Notes under the pieces: model-generated | Told to the model about the DNA's origin: nothing | Seen by the model: the letters and a program-made list of their open reading frames with translations, nothing else | Database searches by the model: none | DNA from: PKWO01 sp036384915 | Lineage (GTDB): Bacteria > Pseudomonadota > Gammaproteobacteria > Burkholderiales > Burkholderiaceae_D | Length of the DNA: 64,000 nucleotides | Reading direction: 5' to 3' | Assembly: GCA_036384915.1 (NCBI GenBank) | Contig: DASVLJ010000071.1 | Location: 62,001-126,000 of the forward strand | Translations under genes and position numbers: made by a program | Part shown: one piece after another, positions 34,320 to 43,062 of the stretch | Position numbering within the stretch: the stretch's first letter is position 1 | Layout: each line of letters begins with the position of its first letter

Positions 34320-35540
34320 ATGGTTGCAGCAGCAGCGGCAGTAGTTGGGGCCGGCGCCTCCGTCTATTCGGCGAGCCAGTCCGGGAAAAGCAGCGGTAGT
34401 GCCACCTCGACGCAACAAAATACGATTGATCCGAAGCTTGCGCCGCTTCTGTATGGAACCAACGGCCAGGGTGGATTGCTGAACGAAATCACCACGGCGG
34501 CCAACGCGCCGCGGTCTCCGGGCATGCAGACCTTTGGCACGGCGGCCGACAACTACATGGGCAACAACGGCGCCATGCAGTTGAATGGCATGACGCAGGC
34601 CGCCGACAACCTAATGAACGGCCATATCTCGGCACCGACGACAAGCTCGCCTTGGGCCGGAACGGCGCGAGTTTCGGCGCCGAATCAGAACAATTTGAAC
34701 CTGTCGCCGGCCTATGCCAACATGATCTATGGCAATTCCGGCGCCAATCCATACCTTACTGGTGCGATTCAGCAAGGCATCGATCAGGCGAACACAGCTT
34801 ACGGCAACCTGCAAACGAATGCCACGCGCAACCTGGTGAACAACATCTTGCCGAGCCTGCGCGCCGGCGCGGTGACGGCTGGCGGCTACGGTGGCAGCCG
34901 GCAGCAGATCGCAGAGGGTAACGCGGTAGGCGACTTCTCCAACGCCATGGCACAAGCCGCTGGCCAGGTGGGGCAGAACAACACCGATGCAGCTGTGGGG
35001 GCGCAGTCGACCAGTTACAACCAAGGTCAGGACCGCTCGCTTAACGCGATGGAAAACCTGTCCAGCTCGCAATACGGCACCGCGGACATGAATGCTCAGC
35101 TGGAAGAGCAATCCGCTCTGGCGAACGCTCAGATGCAGGAGCAAACCAACCTCGCGAACTTGAATTCTCAGCTTCAGACCAACACGCTGAATTCGAGCAA
35201 CACCGCGACCGGCATCAATGCGGCGAGCGGCGTATTGGGAAGCGCCTACACCTATGGCGGCAATAACGATACCTATGCGTTGAATAAGCTCGGTACCGCA
35301 ACTGGGCTGCTGTCGCCCTACACAGGCTATGGCGGCAGCGTGCAGCAGACGGTGCCGCTCTACTCGAACCCTATGGGGAATGCCTTGGGGGGCGCGTCGG
35401 CTGGCCTTGGCCTATACAACGCTTACAGAAATGCCACCGCTGGCAGTGGCGGCGGCGGTAACGGCATGAGCATCTGGAACTGGAACACGGGCGGCAATGA
35501 CGGCTACACGATGCCGGGCGGCGAAAGCATACCGAGCTAA
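34320..35540 (+). CDS. Putative ejection / internal virion protein
   Basis: 406 residues. Hydrophobic Ala-rich start (AAAAAVVGAGASVYSASQS) followed by a long N/Q/A/S-rich helical middle with RAGAVTAGGYGGSRQQIAEG, a pattern seen in DNA-ejection proteins of short-tailed phages. First of three large proteins (406, 613, 716) in the ejection position. Confidence 0.65.
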   Translation: MVAAAAAVVGAGASVYSASQSGKSSGSATSTQQNTIDPKLAPLLYGTNGQGGLLNEITTAANAPRSPGMQTFGTAADNYMGNNGAMQLNGMTQAADNLMNGHISAPTTSSPWAGTARVSAPNQNNLNLSPAYANMIYGNSGANPYLTGAIQQGIDQANTAYGNLQTNATRNLVNNILPSLRAGAVTAGGYGGSRQQIAEGNAVGDFSNAMAQAAGQVGQNNTDAAVGAQSTSYNQGQDRSLNAMENLSSSQYGTADMNAQLEEQSALANAQMQEQTNLANLNSQLQTNTLNSSNTATGINAASGVLGSAYTYGGNNDTYALNKLGTATGLLSPYTGYGGSVQQTVPLYSNPMGNALGGASAGLGLYNAYRNATAGSGGGGNGMSIWNWNTGGNDGYTMPGGESIPS

Positions 35541-35549
35541 AGGATAAAA

Positions 35550-37391
35550 ATGGGACTTCTCGATTCGGCAATGGATGACCCGAACACGATGGGATTGCTC
35601 GGCGCGGCCGGCGCCATGTTCGATGCCTCGGGGCCTTCCTTCATGCCACACAGCTTTGGGCAGGTGCTTGGCGCCGGGCTGCAAGGCGCGCAGGCAGGCT
35701 ACACCGGAACGCAGCAGCGCGTGAGGGCAAACCAAGCGCTTATGCTGCAAAACATGCAGCTCCAGCAAGCGCTACGCCAGGGACAGATGCAGCAGGCCAT
35801 CTATCAGCGCGTGCTAGACCGCATGCAGGCAGCGCAAAACGGCGGCGCGCCAGATCCGCAGGCGCAAGACGATGCTTCGGCACCTGCATCGACGCCGACC
35901 AGCGATCAGGCACAGCCGCCAGCCCAAAGCTCGGTTCCTGTGCCAGCAACCAATCTCGCGCAAATGGATCCAAAACAACAGCGCGCCGCGTTACCACAAA
36001 TGCAAAATGATATTGCGCATCTGCTGCAACAGCCTGGCGCGCCCACGGTGCAAACATCGGGTGGCCATACCTATCAAATCGGCGCACCTATGCCGCCCAG
36101 CGCGCCGCAGCCGTCACAGCAGCCCGCGCCACAATCAGGTCAGCCTCAATTTAGTGCGCAAGCTCAGCAACAGCCGCCTTTCGGCCTGAACGATGATGCC
36201 CTGCTTGGCGGCATGCTGGCCGGCCCCGGGGAGCTCGGCAAAGCCATTGTCGCGGCGAACGCGCCTACCGACTTCACAAAGATGCTGCGCGCGGCTGGAA
36301 TCAACGAAAATTCGCCACTCGGCCGCATGCTGTATCAGTCGCAAATTGCCAAGCTGAACTACGTGCCGCCGCTTTCGGGGCGCCCTGGCACGATTGACCG
36401 CGATCCATTCAATCCGTCCAAGGTGCTTGCCGTCAATCCGCACATGCCGGAGGGCGCGACTCCGCTTTTCGATGCCAGCGGCAACGTGGCTGGCTATGTG
36501 CCGACGCCCGGTGCAGCGGCGGTGATGTTCGGAACTTCGAAAGCGCAGGCCGGCGGCAAGGCTGCTGTGACGCCAATTGCCGGCGTCGATCCGAAAACGG
36601 GCCTCCCGGTGTTCACCAACGAACTCCAGGCGGCGGGAGGCGGAGCCCCTAGCGCTGGAGCCGGGGGCTCACCGGGTACGTCGCCGGTGGTGGTGCCGGC
36701 TAATCCCGCCGGCTACAACACCTCGCAAGAGAAGCTGGCAGGCGGTGCGGCCGACCGCTACAACCAGGCGCTCACGCAGGCGAACGACAGCCCGGCCCGC
36801 GTCGATGTGCTCAACAAGATCATCGATTTGTCGAACTCGGGTGTACAGAGCGGCAAGGGCGTGCAATTCAAGAACGACCTGATCAACTACGCGAGCAACA
36901 CGCCGCTGATTTCGTCGATCATGAGCGACAAGACGAAAACGGATAACGCCAAGTTTTACGAGCTCAACAAGATGCTGGCGCAGAACGGCATTCGCGCATG
37001 GCAGGCAGCCGGTGGCACCGGTACCGATACGCAGCTCGACGCCTCAATGCACGCCAATCCGAATGTCGAGATGCCCGCGCAAACCATTCAATACACCGCG
37101 AAATTTGCCAAGGGCGGCGAACTCGCCCTTCAAGGAAAAACGAACGCCATGCAGCAATGGAAGGACCAGAATGGCGGCAACGTGGCGAACCTCGATCAGT
37201 TCGAGCGCCAATGGCGCAATAACTTCGATCCGGTGTTGTTCCAAATGAAGGCGCTTCCGGACAATGAAGCGGCAGCGAGAAAGGCCGAGATTCAAAAGGC
37301 CGATGCCGCGAATGGAACCAACAATTGGCCCACGCTGATGATGAAATACCAAGCGCTCAAGAACATGGGGGCATTCGATGGCGGATCTTGA
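35550..37391 (+). CDS. Putative ejection / internal virion protein
   Basis: 613 residues, with Gln/Pro-rich segments at about 60-210 and a more regular C-terminal half (KLAGGAADRYNQALTQANDSPARVDVLNKI). Begins with LLDSAMDDPNTMGLLGAAGAMF. Overlaps the next gene by 14 bases. By position a pilot protein; no enzymatic domain recognised. Confidence 0.6.
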   Translation: MGLLDSAMDDPNTMGLLGAAGAMFDASGPSFMPHSFGQVLGAGLQGAQAGYTGTQQRVRANQALMLQNMQLQQALRQGQMQQAIYQRVLDRMQAAQNGGAPDPQAQDDASAPASTPTSDQAQPPAQSSVPVPATNLAQMDPKQQRAALPQMQNDIAHLLQQPGAPTVQTSGGHTYQIGAPMPPSAPQPSQQPAPQSGQPQFSAQAQQQPPFGLNDDALLGGMLAGPGELGKAIVAANAPTDFTKMLRAAGINENSPLGRMLYQSQIAKLNYVPPLSGRPGTIDRDPFNPSKVLAVNPHMPEGATPLFDASGNVAGYVPTPGAAAVMFGTSKAQAGGKAAVTPIAGVDPKTGLPVFTNELQAAGGGAPSAGAGGSPGTSPVVVPANPAGYNTSQEKLAGGAADRYNQALTQANDSPARVDVLNKIIDLSNSGVQSGKGVQFKNDLINYASNTPLISSIMSDKTKTDNAKFYELNKMLAQNGIRAWQAAGGTGTDTQLDASMHANPNVEMPAQTIQYTAKFAKGGELALQGKTNAMQQWKDQNGGNVANLDQFERQWRNNFDPVLFQMKALPDNEAAARKAEIQKADAANGTNNWPTLMMKYQALKNMGAFDGGS

Positions 37392-39528
37392 TTCCCTGAT
37401 GGCACCGGATTCGGCGCAGGGTAACGCGGGCGGGAAAAAGCAGCTTGCAAGCGCTCAAATCCAATCGAACGGGCAAGACCCATTTTCCAAGCTCATGAGC
37501 GTGGATTTGGACAAACCATATCAGAACAGGACGGTTCAGCCCATAAAAAGCGCGCCGCCCGATCCCGCCGCGCTTGCGGCCGAACAGCAAGCCCATGACG
37601 ACATTGCGAATGCGCCGCGGAACTTCGCTTATGGCATAGGGATGGGGCTCAATGGCGTCATGCACGCGATTCCCCAGCTCGTGATGAATTCTGGCGCGTG
37701 GCTAGACAAGAAAATTGGTGGCCCGCGTTACCTGCTCGATCCGAACCTTCTTCAGGATGCAAACAAAAAATACAACGCATTCCTGAAGCGCGAAGAAGAT
37801 CAATACCAGGCAGACACACCTGGTTCCGTCGTTGCTGGCGCGGGCCGAGTCACGGGCGCCGTCGCGCCTTTCCTGCTCGGCGAAGGATTGCCCGGCGCAG
37901 CGTCGCAAAGCGCCTCTGCAGTCAATGCGGCATCGAACGCGCCCAAGGTGCTATCGGCACTCGGGACTGCCGCGCGCGGCGCAGGCATGGGGATGGCTCA
38001 GTCGGTGTTGACGCAACCCGTCACGAGCGTCAATACCGATTCCGACGGCACAAACGACTATTTCAACCAAAAGCTTAAGCAGCTCGGTATATCCGCAGCG
38101 GTTGGCGCCGGTCTACCGGCCGTGACAGGTGGCACAAACTGGCTTGGCAACCAGGTCAGCGCATTGTCCAAGCCGTTCACTAATCCGGGCAGCCTCGTCG
38201 CGCCGCTGGTGCAGAAAGCGGGGGAGGCCGATCCGCTCAGCATTGCCTCCACGCTGAGTCAGGCGCCGCAATATGTGCCCGGGTCCCTTCCCACGACTGC
38301 GCAGGTATTGCAAACGCCTTCGGCAGCGATGATAGAAAAGACGGTCGCAAATACCCCGGCCGGCAAGATCGCGATGATCGAGCGGCAAAACGCAAACAAT
38401 GCCGCCCGGCGCGCCTATGTCAAGCAGCTTGGCGGTACCGATCAAGAGTTGTCGAATGCAATTCAGACGCGCGCGACCAACGCGGCGCCATATCGCGCGC
38501 AGCTGGTAAATTCTCCCAATATCGACGCCCAGCCCGTCCTTGATCAGCTCACCCAGATCTCCAACTCAGCGGACGGCCAGAATCCCGTGGTGGCGCAGAC
38601 CCTCAATTATCTGCGCCGCGAGATCGACAACAAGTCGGCCAAGATCACGGTAGGGGGTGCTCCAGGATCAGGGATTGTCAATGCGCAAGGAAATCCGATT
38701 GGCGCACCCGCACAGCCTGCAACGACCATCACAACGATAAATCCTGACATTCTCGAGGGAATGAGGCAAAATGTGAGCGATACGCTGCGTCAGTTCGCGC
38801 CGAACGGGGCGGTCAGTACGCAGGAAGGAGCTATCCTTGGGCCTCTCAAAAATACAATTGTTGATACGATCGACTCCGCAGTACCGGGGTATCGCAATTA
38901 TTTGGCCACGTATGCCAAAGACTCGGCGCCCATCAATACGATGGAGCTTTTTCGGTCGCTTGATTCACACCTGGATACTCGCGGGCTTAATTCATCTGGT
39001 GATAACGTACTTTCGCTAGCGAACGTTCAGGGGCTGGTGAAGAAGGCCAACAACTTCGAGTTCCCGATTTCGAGTGCCGGCACCGATGGCCTCAACAATC
39101 TGCTGTCCGACGTGCAGCGCGAAAGCGTCAGCAACAGCGTTCGCTCGCCAGGCAGCGATACCGCGTTGAACCTTCAGGCGCCAAGCTGGCTATCTGGTCA
39201 AATCTATGGAAAATCGCTTGATGGTGGCGGCACAGGGGCGACCGGCTTCGGTGCGACGCTTGGGGGGGCCATCGGCTATCCGTTCGATCACACCCTGATG
39301 GCTGCCGGCGCCGGTGCAGCGGTCGGCAGAAAGGTCTCGCAAGCTGGCGCTGATCGCGTCAATAATAGCCTGCTCGATGCCGTCATGAATCCCGACTATT
39401 CCGCGCAGCTCATGCAGGACCTATACAACAATCAGGCCGGCACCTCGGGCATCCTGCAGCGCCTTTGGGCGCGGCCACCGGTGCCGATTAGCGCGCTACC
39501 ACCGCCCGAGTCAAATTCGCAGCAATAA
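37378..39528 (+). CDS. Large putative ejection / internal virion protein
   Basis: 716 residues. Contains Ala/Gly-rich hydrophobic stretches (VVAGAGRVTGAVAPFLLGEG, GATGFGATLGGAIGYPF) that could insert into membrane, and a long helical middle. Largest protein in the ejection block and last before the late terminator. No muramidase motif seen. Confidence 0.62.
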   Translation: MADLDSLMAPDSAQGNAGGKKQLASAQIQSNGQDPFSKLMSVDLDKPYQNRTVQPIKSAPPDPAALAAEQQAHDDIANAPRNFAYGIGMGLNGVMHAIPQLVMNSGAWLDKKIGGPRYLLDPNLLQDANKKYNAFLKREEDQYQADTPGSVVAGAGRVTGAVAPFLLGEGLPGAASQSASAVNAASNAPKVLSALGTAARGAGMGMAQSVLTQPVTSVNTDSDGTNDYFNQKLKQLGISAAVGAGLPAVTGGTNWLGNQVSALSKPFTNPGSLVAPLVQKAGEADPLSIASTLSQAPQYVPGSLPTTAQVLQTPSAAMIEKTVANTPAGKIAMIERQNANNAARRAYVKQLGGTDQELSNAIQTRATNAAPYRAQLVNSPNIDAQPVLDQLTQISNSADGQNPVVAQTLNYLRREIDNKSAKITVGGAPGSGIVNAQGNPIGAPAQPATTITTINPDILEGMRQNVSDTLRQFAPNGAVSTQEGAILGPLKNTIVDTIDSAVPGYRNYLATYAKDSAPINTMELFRSLDSHLDTRGLNSSGDNVLSLANVQGLVKKANNFEFPISSAGTDGLNNLLSDVQRESVSNSVRSPGSDTALNLQAPSWLSGQIYGKSLDGGGTGATGFGATLGGAIGYPFDHTLMAAGAGAAVGRKVSQAGADRVNNSLLDAVMNPDYSAQLMQDLYNNQAGTSGILQRLWARPPVPISALPPPESNSQQ

Positions 39529-39531
39529 ATC

Positions 39532-39555
39532 AAAACCGCCTTCGGGCGGTTTTTC
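39532..39555 (+). terminator. Rho-independent terminator after ejection genes
   Basis: AAAACCGCC-TTC-GGGCGGTTTTT, 4 bases after the stop of the 716-residue protein. Confidence 0.85.
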
Positions 39556-39571
39556 ATTTTCAGGGAGAAAT

Positions 39572-39832
39572 ATGGATCAGACGACCATCAACTTAATCAT
39601 TGGCGGCTGCATGGCGTGTTTGGGATGGTTCGCCCGCACGCTGTACGACGGGCAAAAGGAGTTGCGGTCTGACCTCAACAAGTTACAAGTCAGCCTCAGC
39701 AAAGACTATGTGAGTTTCGACGTCCTCCGCGCGGTGACTGACGATTTGAAAAAGGATTTGAAGGAAGACCTGCGATATATCCGCGACCGGCTGGACGCAT
39801 TGAGCGGCCATCGCCGTAAGGAAGATGAATGA
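39572..39832 (+). CDS. Lysis-region membrane protein with coiled coil
   Basis: 86 residues: one N-terminal membrane segment (LIIGGCMACLGWFART) and a charged helical remainder. The topology fits an i-spanin or holin-associated protein, but no family match is certain. AGGGAG precedes the ATG; the stop overlaps the endolysin start. Confidence 0.6.
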   Translation: MDQTTINLIIGGCMACLGWFARTLYDGQKELRSDLNKLQVSLSKDYVSFDVLRAVTDDLKKDLKEDLRYIRDRLDALSGHRRKEDE

Positions 39833-40269
39833 TGAATCCCGCCATGACCTATAGCGGCACCGGCTTGGCCATGACCGAGCGTGAAGAGGGTTGCCGCCTG
39901 ACCGCTTATCAAGATGCCGGCGGCATTTGGACAAACGGCTATGGCAATACCCATGGCGTGGTACCGGGCTCGACGATCACGCAGGCTCAGGCGGAGACCG
40001 ATCTGCAAGCCAATATCCAAAACAGCGTCAACGATGTGAACCGCCTTGTCACCGTGCCGCTTACGCAGGGCGAATTCGATGCGCTGGTCGATTTCGATTT
40101 CAACCTTGGCCGCGGCAATCTCGCCAATAGCACCTTGCTCCGCCTGCTCAATGCCGGCGACTACCAAGACGCGGCCAACGAGTTCGACAAATGGGACCAC
40201 TGCGGCGGCAAGGTGCTGGCCGGGCTGCTGCGCCGTCGGCAGGACGAAACTGCGGAGTTCAATTCATGA
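39829..40269 (+). CDS. Endolysin, GH24 lysozyme
   Basis: 146-residue muramidase that cleaves peptidoglycan at the end of the lytic cycle. Catalytic triad E20, D29 and T35 with T4-lysozyme spacing (EEGCRLTAYQDAGGIWTNGYGNT spread over 19-41). No signal peptide or SAR segment, so release needs a holin. Start 39829 or 39832. Confidence 0.92.
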   Translation: MMNPAMTYSGTGLAMTEREEGCRLTAYQDAGGIWTNGYGNTHGVVPGSTITQAQAETDLQANIQNSVNDVNRLVTVPLTQGEFDALVDFDFNLGRGNLANSTLLRLLNAGDYQDAANEFDKWDHCGGKVLAGLLRRRQDETAEFNS

Positions 40270-40346
40270 GTCTTGAGCATCTGATTCTGATCCCGGTTTT
40301 TGTCATCGTATTGACCGTGATCGTAATTCGTGGAATGGGAAAGTGA
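40266..40346 (+). CDS. 26-residue single-span membrane peptide
   Basis: MSLEHLILIPVFVIVLTVIV then IRGMGK: one membrane helix. Starts in an ATGA overlap with the endolysin stop, and its stop overlaps the next GTG, so coupling is clear. May be a pinholin-like or regulatory peptide. Confidence 0.5.
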   Translation: MSLEHLILIPVFVIVLTVIVIRGMGK

Positions 40347-40609
40347 ATCCAGATCCCATCGAATCTGCACTGCTATTGGGCGCGGCCTATATCTCATTTC
40401 GCAGCGCTTTGAGGATTTATACCAGCCGATCAATCGATGGCGTGTATTGGCCAGCATGGTTCTATTACATGGCATATGAGGCATGGCGCTTTCCCTATTA
40501 CTGGACTCTCGGGCAGCCACTCAGCATCGTCATCAATGCTTTGATGTTCTCCACGAATTTCATTGCGATTGCCGGCTTCGTTCGAATTTACAGGAACAAG
40601 AATGAATAA
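40343..40609 (+). CDS. Lysis-region membrane protein
   Basis: 88 residues, GTG start overlapping the preceding TGA. Two to three hydrophobic segments (SALLLGAAYISF, VYWPAWFYYMAY, LSIVINALMFSTNFIAIAGF) rich in aromatic residues. Could be a holin; not a family I can name. Confidence 0.55.
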   Translation: MNPDPIESALLLGAAYISFRSALRIYTSRSIDGVYWPAWFYYMAYEAWRFPYYWTLGQPLSIVINALMFSTNFIAIAGFVRIYRNKNE

Positions 40610-40802
40610 GATCGAAACCCTACTTGCCTACCTTGCCGCTCGTGCCGCCGAGCCGGGCACCTGGCAGGGCGTCGCCTTCGTGCTGACGCTCTGCGGATCG
40701 AAATACGCATCCCTCGACTGGGGGCAATGCGCAGCCTTGGGCGGCATCGCGTCGGCCGTGCTCAAGATCCTTTTTCCTGACGCAAGCCCACCCAAGGAGT
40801 AA
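40602..40802 (+). CDS. Holin-like small membrane protein
   Basis: 66 residues: AARAAEPGTWQGVAFVLTLCGSKYASLDW then GGIASAVLKILFPDA, a pattern common in two-span phage holin-like proteins. Starts at the ATG 40602 inside the previous gene's end. Best holin candidate of the cassette. Confidence 0.6.
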   Translation: MNKIETLLAYLAARAAEPGTWQGVAFVLTLCGSKYASLDWGQCAALGGIASAVLKILFPDASPPKE

Positions 40803-40806
40803 CAGC

Positions 40807-40986
40807 ATGACCACCACCGTAATTGTGAAGGCGCATTGCGCCGCCACCAAGGAAGTCCACGTCAATCGCAAGAGCGAGCATAGCGAGGATCCAACCGTAG
40901 TGCTGCAAGATGGCCAGGAACATTCCTGCGTTGTCTACGACAGCCTCTCCGTCGAAGTGAAGGAAGTCGAAAAGAAGACAGCATGA
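40807..40986 (+). CDS. Small hypothetical phage protein
   Basis: 59 residues, beta-like (TTTVIVKAHCAATKEVHVN, then SCVVYDSLSVEVKEVEKKTA). AAGGAG lies just before the ATG. Stop overlaps the next start. The segment resembles small proteins found after holin genes. Confidence 0.55.
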   Translation: MTTTVIVKAHCAATKEVHVNRKSEHSEDPTVVLQDGQEHSCVVYDSLSVEVKEVEKKTA

Positions 40987-41225
40987 AAACATCCATCCTG
41001 CTCGCTTCCGTCTTCACACTGGCCGGCTGCGCCGGCATGTGCGGTCCGAAGGATCGGACATGCATCGACAACGCGAACAGCGTCGACATGGTGCTGGGCG
41101 CCGCAATCGCCGTTGGTGCTGCCATTGAGGCGCCTCCGGCACCGACCGTCACTACCGAAACGCGCACTTGCACCCGCGATGTTTTCGGTAACGAAAGCTG
41201 CACCACAACCAAGGAAGGGGAATAA
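40983..41225 (+). CDS. Small lipoprotein in lysis region
   Basis: 80 residues with signal and lipobox LAGC (Cys16). Four more cysteines and a C-terminal repeat of Thr/Cys. Could be an o-spanin equivalent, although it lacks the usual proline-rich region. Confidence 0.55.
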   Translation: MKTSILLASVFTLAGCAGMCGPKDRTCIDNANSVDMVLGAAIAVGAAIEAPPAPTVTTETRTCTRDVFGNESCTTTKEGE

Positions 41226-41227
41226 CC

Positions 41228-41428
41228 GTGAGCGATATTCCTTTTCCTTCAGAAGTGGTGATTGATGGTGTAACGGTTCGCGCAGGCACGAAAGTGATTA
41301 TGCCGAACAAGGGGCGCCATCCCAACGAAGTTGCAAACGTGACCGGCGTTGCTTCCGATGCCTTATTTACCGATAAAGGTGTCGCGCTGGTCGAGGACTT
41401 GACGAAGCAATCCTTCAACATCCCATAA
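41228..41428 (+). CDS. Small hypothetical phage protein
   Basis: 66 residues, GTG start at 41228. Beta-rich, no domain recognised, with no obvious export signal. AAGGGGAA precedes the start. Confidence 0.5.
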   Translation: MSDIPFPSEVVIDGVTVRAGTKVIMPNKGRHPNEVANVTGVASDALFTDKGVALVEDLTKQSFNIP

Positions 41429-41438
41429 AGGAATCACC

Positions 41439-41933
41439 ATGAAAAACATCCTCTTGGCAGTATCGGCCGCGTTGGCCCTCGTTGCATGTAGCACAGCACC
41501 TACGACAGGCGGTGGCATCGCGCCCAACCTGGCACAGACCCCAGCCCAAGTCGCCGCCCAAATCTGCCCAATCGCTTCGGCAATCGTCACGGACTTGTCT
41601 TCGCCGCTGGCACCGCTGACCCTGGGCGAGAAAGCAGCTATCGCGGCAGCGGGCCCAGTGATCTCGACGGCGTGCGCACTCGGCACCAGCATCGACTTGA
41701 AGAATTACCAGAACCTGATGCAGGCCGTGCCCCAGTTGATCGCGGCGCTCGAGAGTTCAGCAAACCTGAGCGACCAGGCGAAAAGCAACCTGTTCTTGCT
41801 GCAAGTGATCGTGAATGCGGTTGCGGCCGAGCAGGCGGCGAAGGCCGGCGCAGTGCAGACGGTCACGGCGGCACCTTCCGCGCCTGCCGCATCAACTTCG
41901 ACGTCGACCAGCTCGGCGCCGAAAGCGCAATGA
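41439..41933 (+). CDS. Phage-borne lipoprotein
   Basis: 164 residues with a clear lipobox (ALALVACST, Cys17). The mature part is helical and ends in an A/S/T/P tail. Overlaps the lipase gene start (ATGA), so the two are coupled. Probably a lysogenic-conversion or lysis accessory factor. Confidence 0.65.
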   Translation: MKNILLAVSAALALVACSTAPTTGGGIAPNLAQTPAQVAAQICPIASAIVTDLSSPLAPLTLGEKAAIAAAGPVISTACALGTSIDLKNYQNLMQAVPQLIAALESSANLSDQAKSNLFLLQVIVNAVAAEQAAKAGAVQTVTAAPSAPAASTSTSTSSAPKAQ

Positions 41934-42526
41934 GGCCCCGCGACTACGCCATCCTCTCCCAGCAAGCCTATACCGCAATTCCCGCCATTGGCGCGCCAGA
42001 CAGCGCAGCCCGCATCGTCTTCAACAGCACGGAAATCGGCCTGGTGCTCAGCATCCCGGGCACGAATAACCTTGCCTGCCTGGAGGCGGATGCGGAAGCG
42101 CTGCTTTACGACGCCGGCGAGTTCGGGCAAGTGCACCGCGGTATATGGCTTGCGTTTGATGGGGTATGGTCGGATGTGGCGAAGATGCTGCCGGTGGCGC
42201 TGACGGGGCACTCTGAGGGCGCGGCCGGCGCAATCTACCTCGCTGCGCGCTTGGCCAAGGCGGGGAGGGCGCCGAAGGCTGTTTATGCCTTCGAACCGCC
42301 ACGAACCTCGATCGATACCGCCTTGGCGGCCATCATTCAAGAGGCTGGGATCGAATTGCATATCTACCACCACGGGCGCGACTTGGTACCGCTGGTGCCG
42401 TTGGATATTCCTGGCGAAGACTGGCAGCACGCCGGCCCCGTCACGCAGTTTGGGAAACCCACGTCCATCTTTCCCAACATCAAGGACCACGCCATTGCGG
42501 CCGTGGTCGCCGACCTGCCAAATTGA
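41930..42526 (+). CDS. Class 3-like lipase / alpha-beta hydrolase
   Basis: 198 residues from the ATG at 41930. Nucleophile S95 in GHSEG (93-97), acid D151 in HHGRDLVP and H187 in IKDHAI give a full triad in correct order; VHRGIWLAFDGVW matches class 3 lipases. No signal peptide. Coupled to the upstream lipoprotein gene. Host lipid attack during lysis or a lysogen function are both possible. Confidence 0.8.
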   Translation: MRPRDYAILSQQAYTAIPAIGAPDSAARIVFNSTEIGLVLSIPGTNNLACLEADAEALLYDAGEFGQVHRGIWLAFDGVWSDVAKMLPVALTGHSEGAAGAIYLAARLAKAGRAPKAVYAFEPPRTSIDTALAAIIQEAGIELHIYHHGRDLVPLVPLDIPGEDWQHAGPVTQFGKPTSIFPNIKDHAIAAVVADLPN

Positions 42527-42608
42527 CAAACTGGCCGGAACGCTTGACCTGCTGAGCAGGTGCGCGTCGGGCATAGACCGATGCGGCGCGGGGTTTACTT
42601 GCACGATA

Positions 42609-42637
42609 TTGGACAATATACTGTATTTTTATACAGT
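42609..42637 (+). promoter_or_regulatory. Promoter overlapping a LexA box
   Basis: TTGGAC (42609-42614), 17 bases, TACAGT (42632-42637). The -10 box falls inside the LexA palindrome, so LexA binding would block it. Confidence 0.55.
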
Positions 42638-42638
42638 A
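42619..42638. promoter_or_regulatory. LexA box (SOS operator)
   Basis: CTGT-ATTTTTAT-ACAG with TA on both sides, matching the CTGT-N8-ACAG consensus at every fixed position and with an AT-only core. Confidence 0.88.
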
Positions 42639-42717
42639 TCGCTTAATTGTGCAAATGATAATGATGCGGCAGCTTGGTCGCCGCATACCCAAGCGTCATC
42701 TGTTCGACCGGCGGACC

Positions 42718-43053
42718 ATGCGCTACAACGGCCTGTGCGTCGTGCGCGAGATGCAGGACATCTACACGCGGCGCACGATGACAATTGCTCGCTTCGGCAG
42801 TCTGCCCGACGCCGATGGCGGCCACGTCCTATACGATGCCCGCTTGGTGTGGTTTGAACCGGAAACACAGAACTTCATGCTCACCGGATTCGAGCGCAGG
42901 GAAATGCAGGGCGGCGAAGTCGAGTTCGCGCAGTCCTGGCTGGTGTACCTGGACAAGGGGCCGCCCGAGCAGGACTATGGCGAAGACCTGACGCCGGAGG
43001 CAATCAAGGCGATGAGCGAGCGTGAGCTGAAGCGCTTCTACTCCCAGCGCTGA
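42718..43053 (+). CDS. SOS-controlled hypothetical protein
   Basis: 111 residues from MRYNGLCVVREMQDIYTRR; an alternative GTG at 42649 or ATGs at 42655-42664 would add about 20 residues. Conserved-looking core IARFGSLPDADGGHVLYDARLVWFEP and FAQSWLVYL. Unknown family, but the perfect LexA box 80 bases upstream places it in the SOS regulon. It converges with the YedK gene, 9 bases apart. Confidence 0.65.
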   Translation: MRYNGLCVVREMQDIYTRRTMTIARFGSLPDADGGHVLYDARLVWFEPETQNFMLTGFERREMQGGEVEFAQSWLVYLDKGPPEQDYGEDLTPEAIKAMSERELKRFYSQR

Positions 43054-43062
43054 CTCAGGCGA

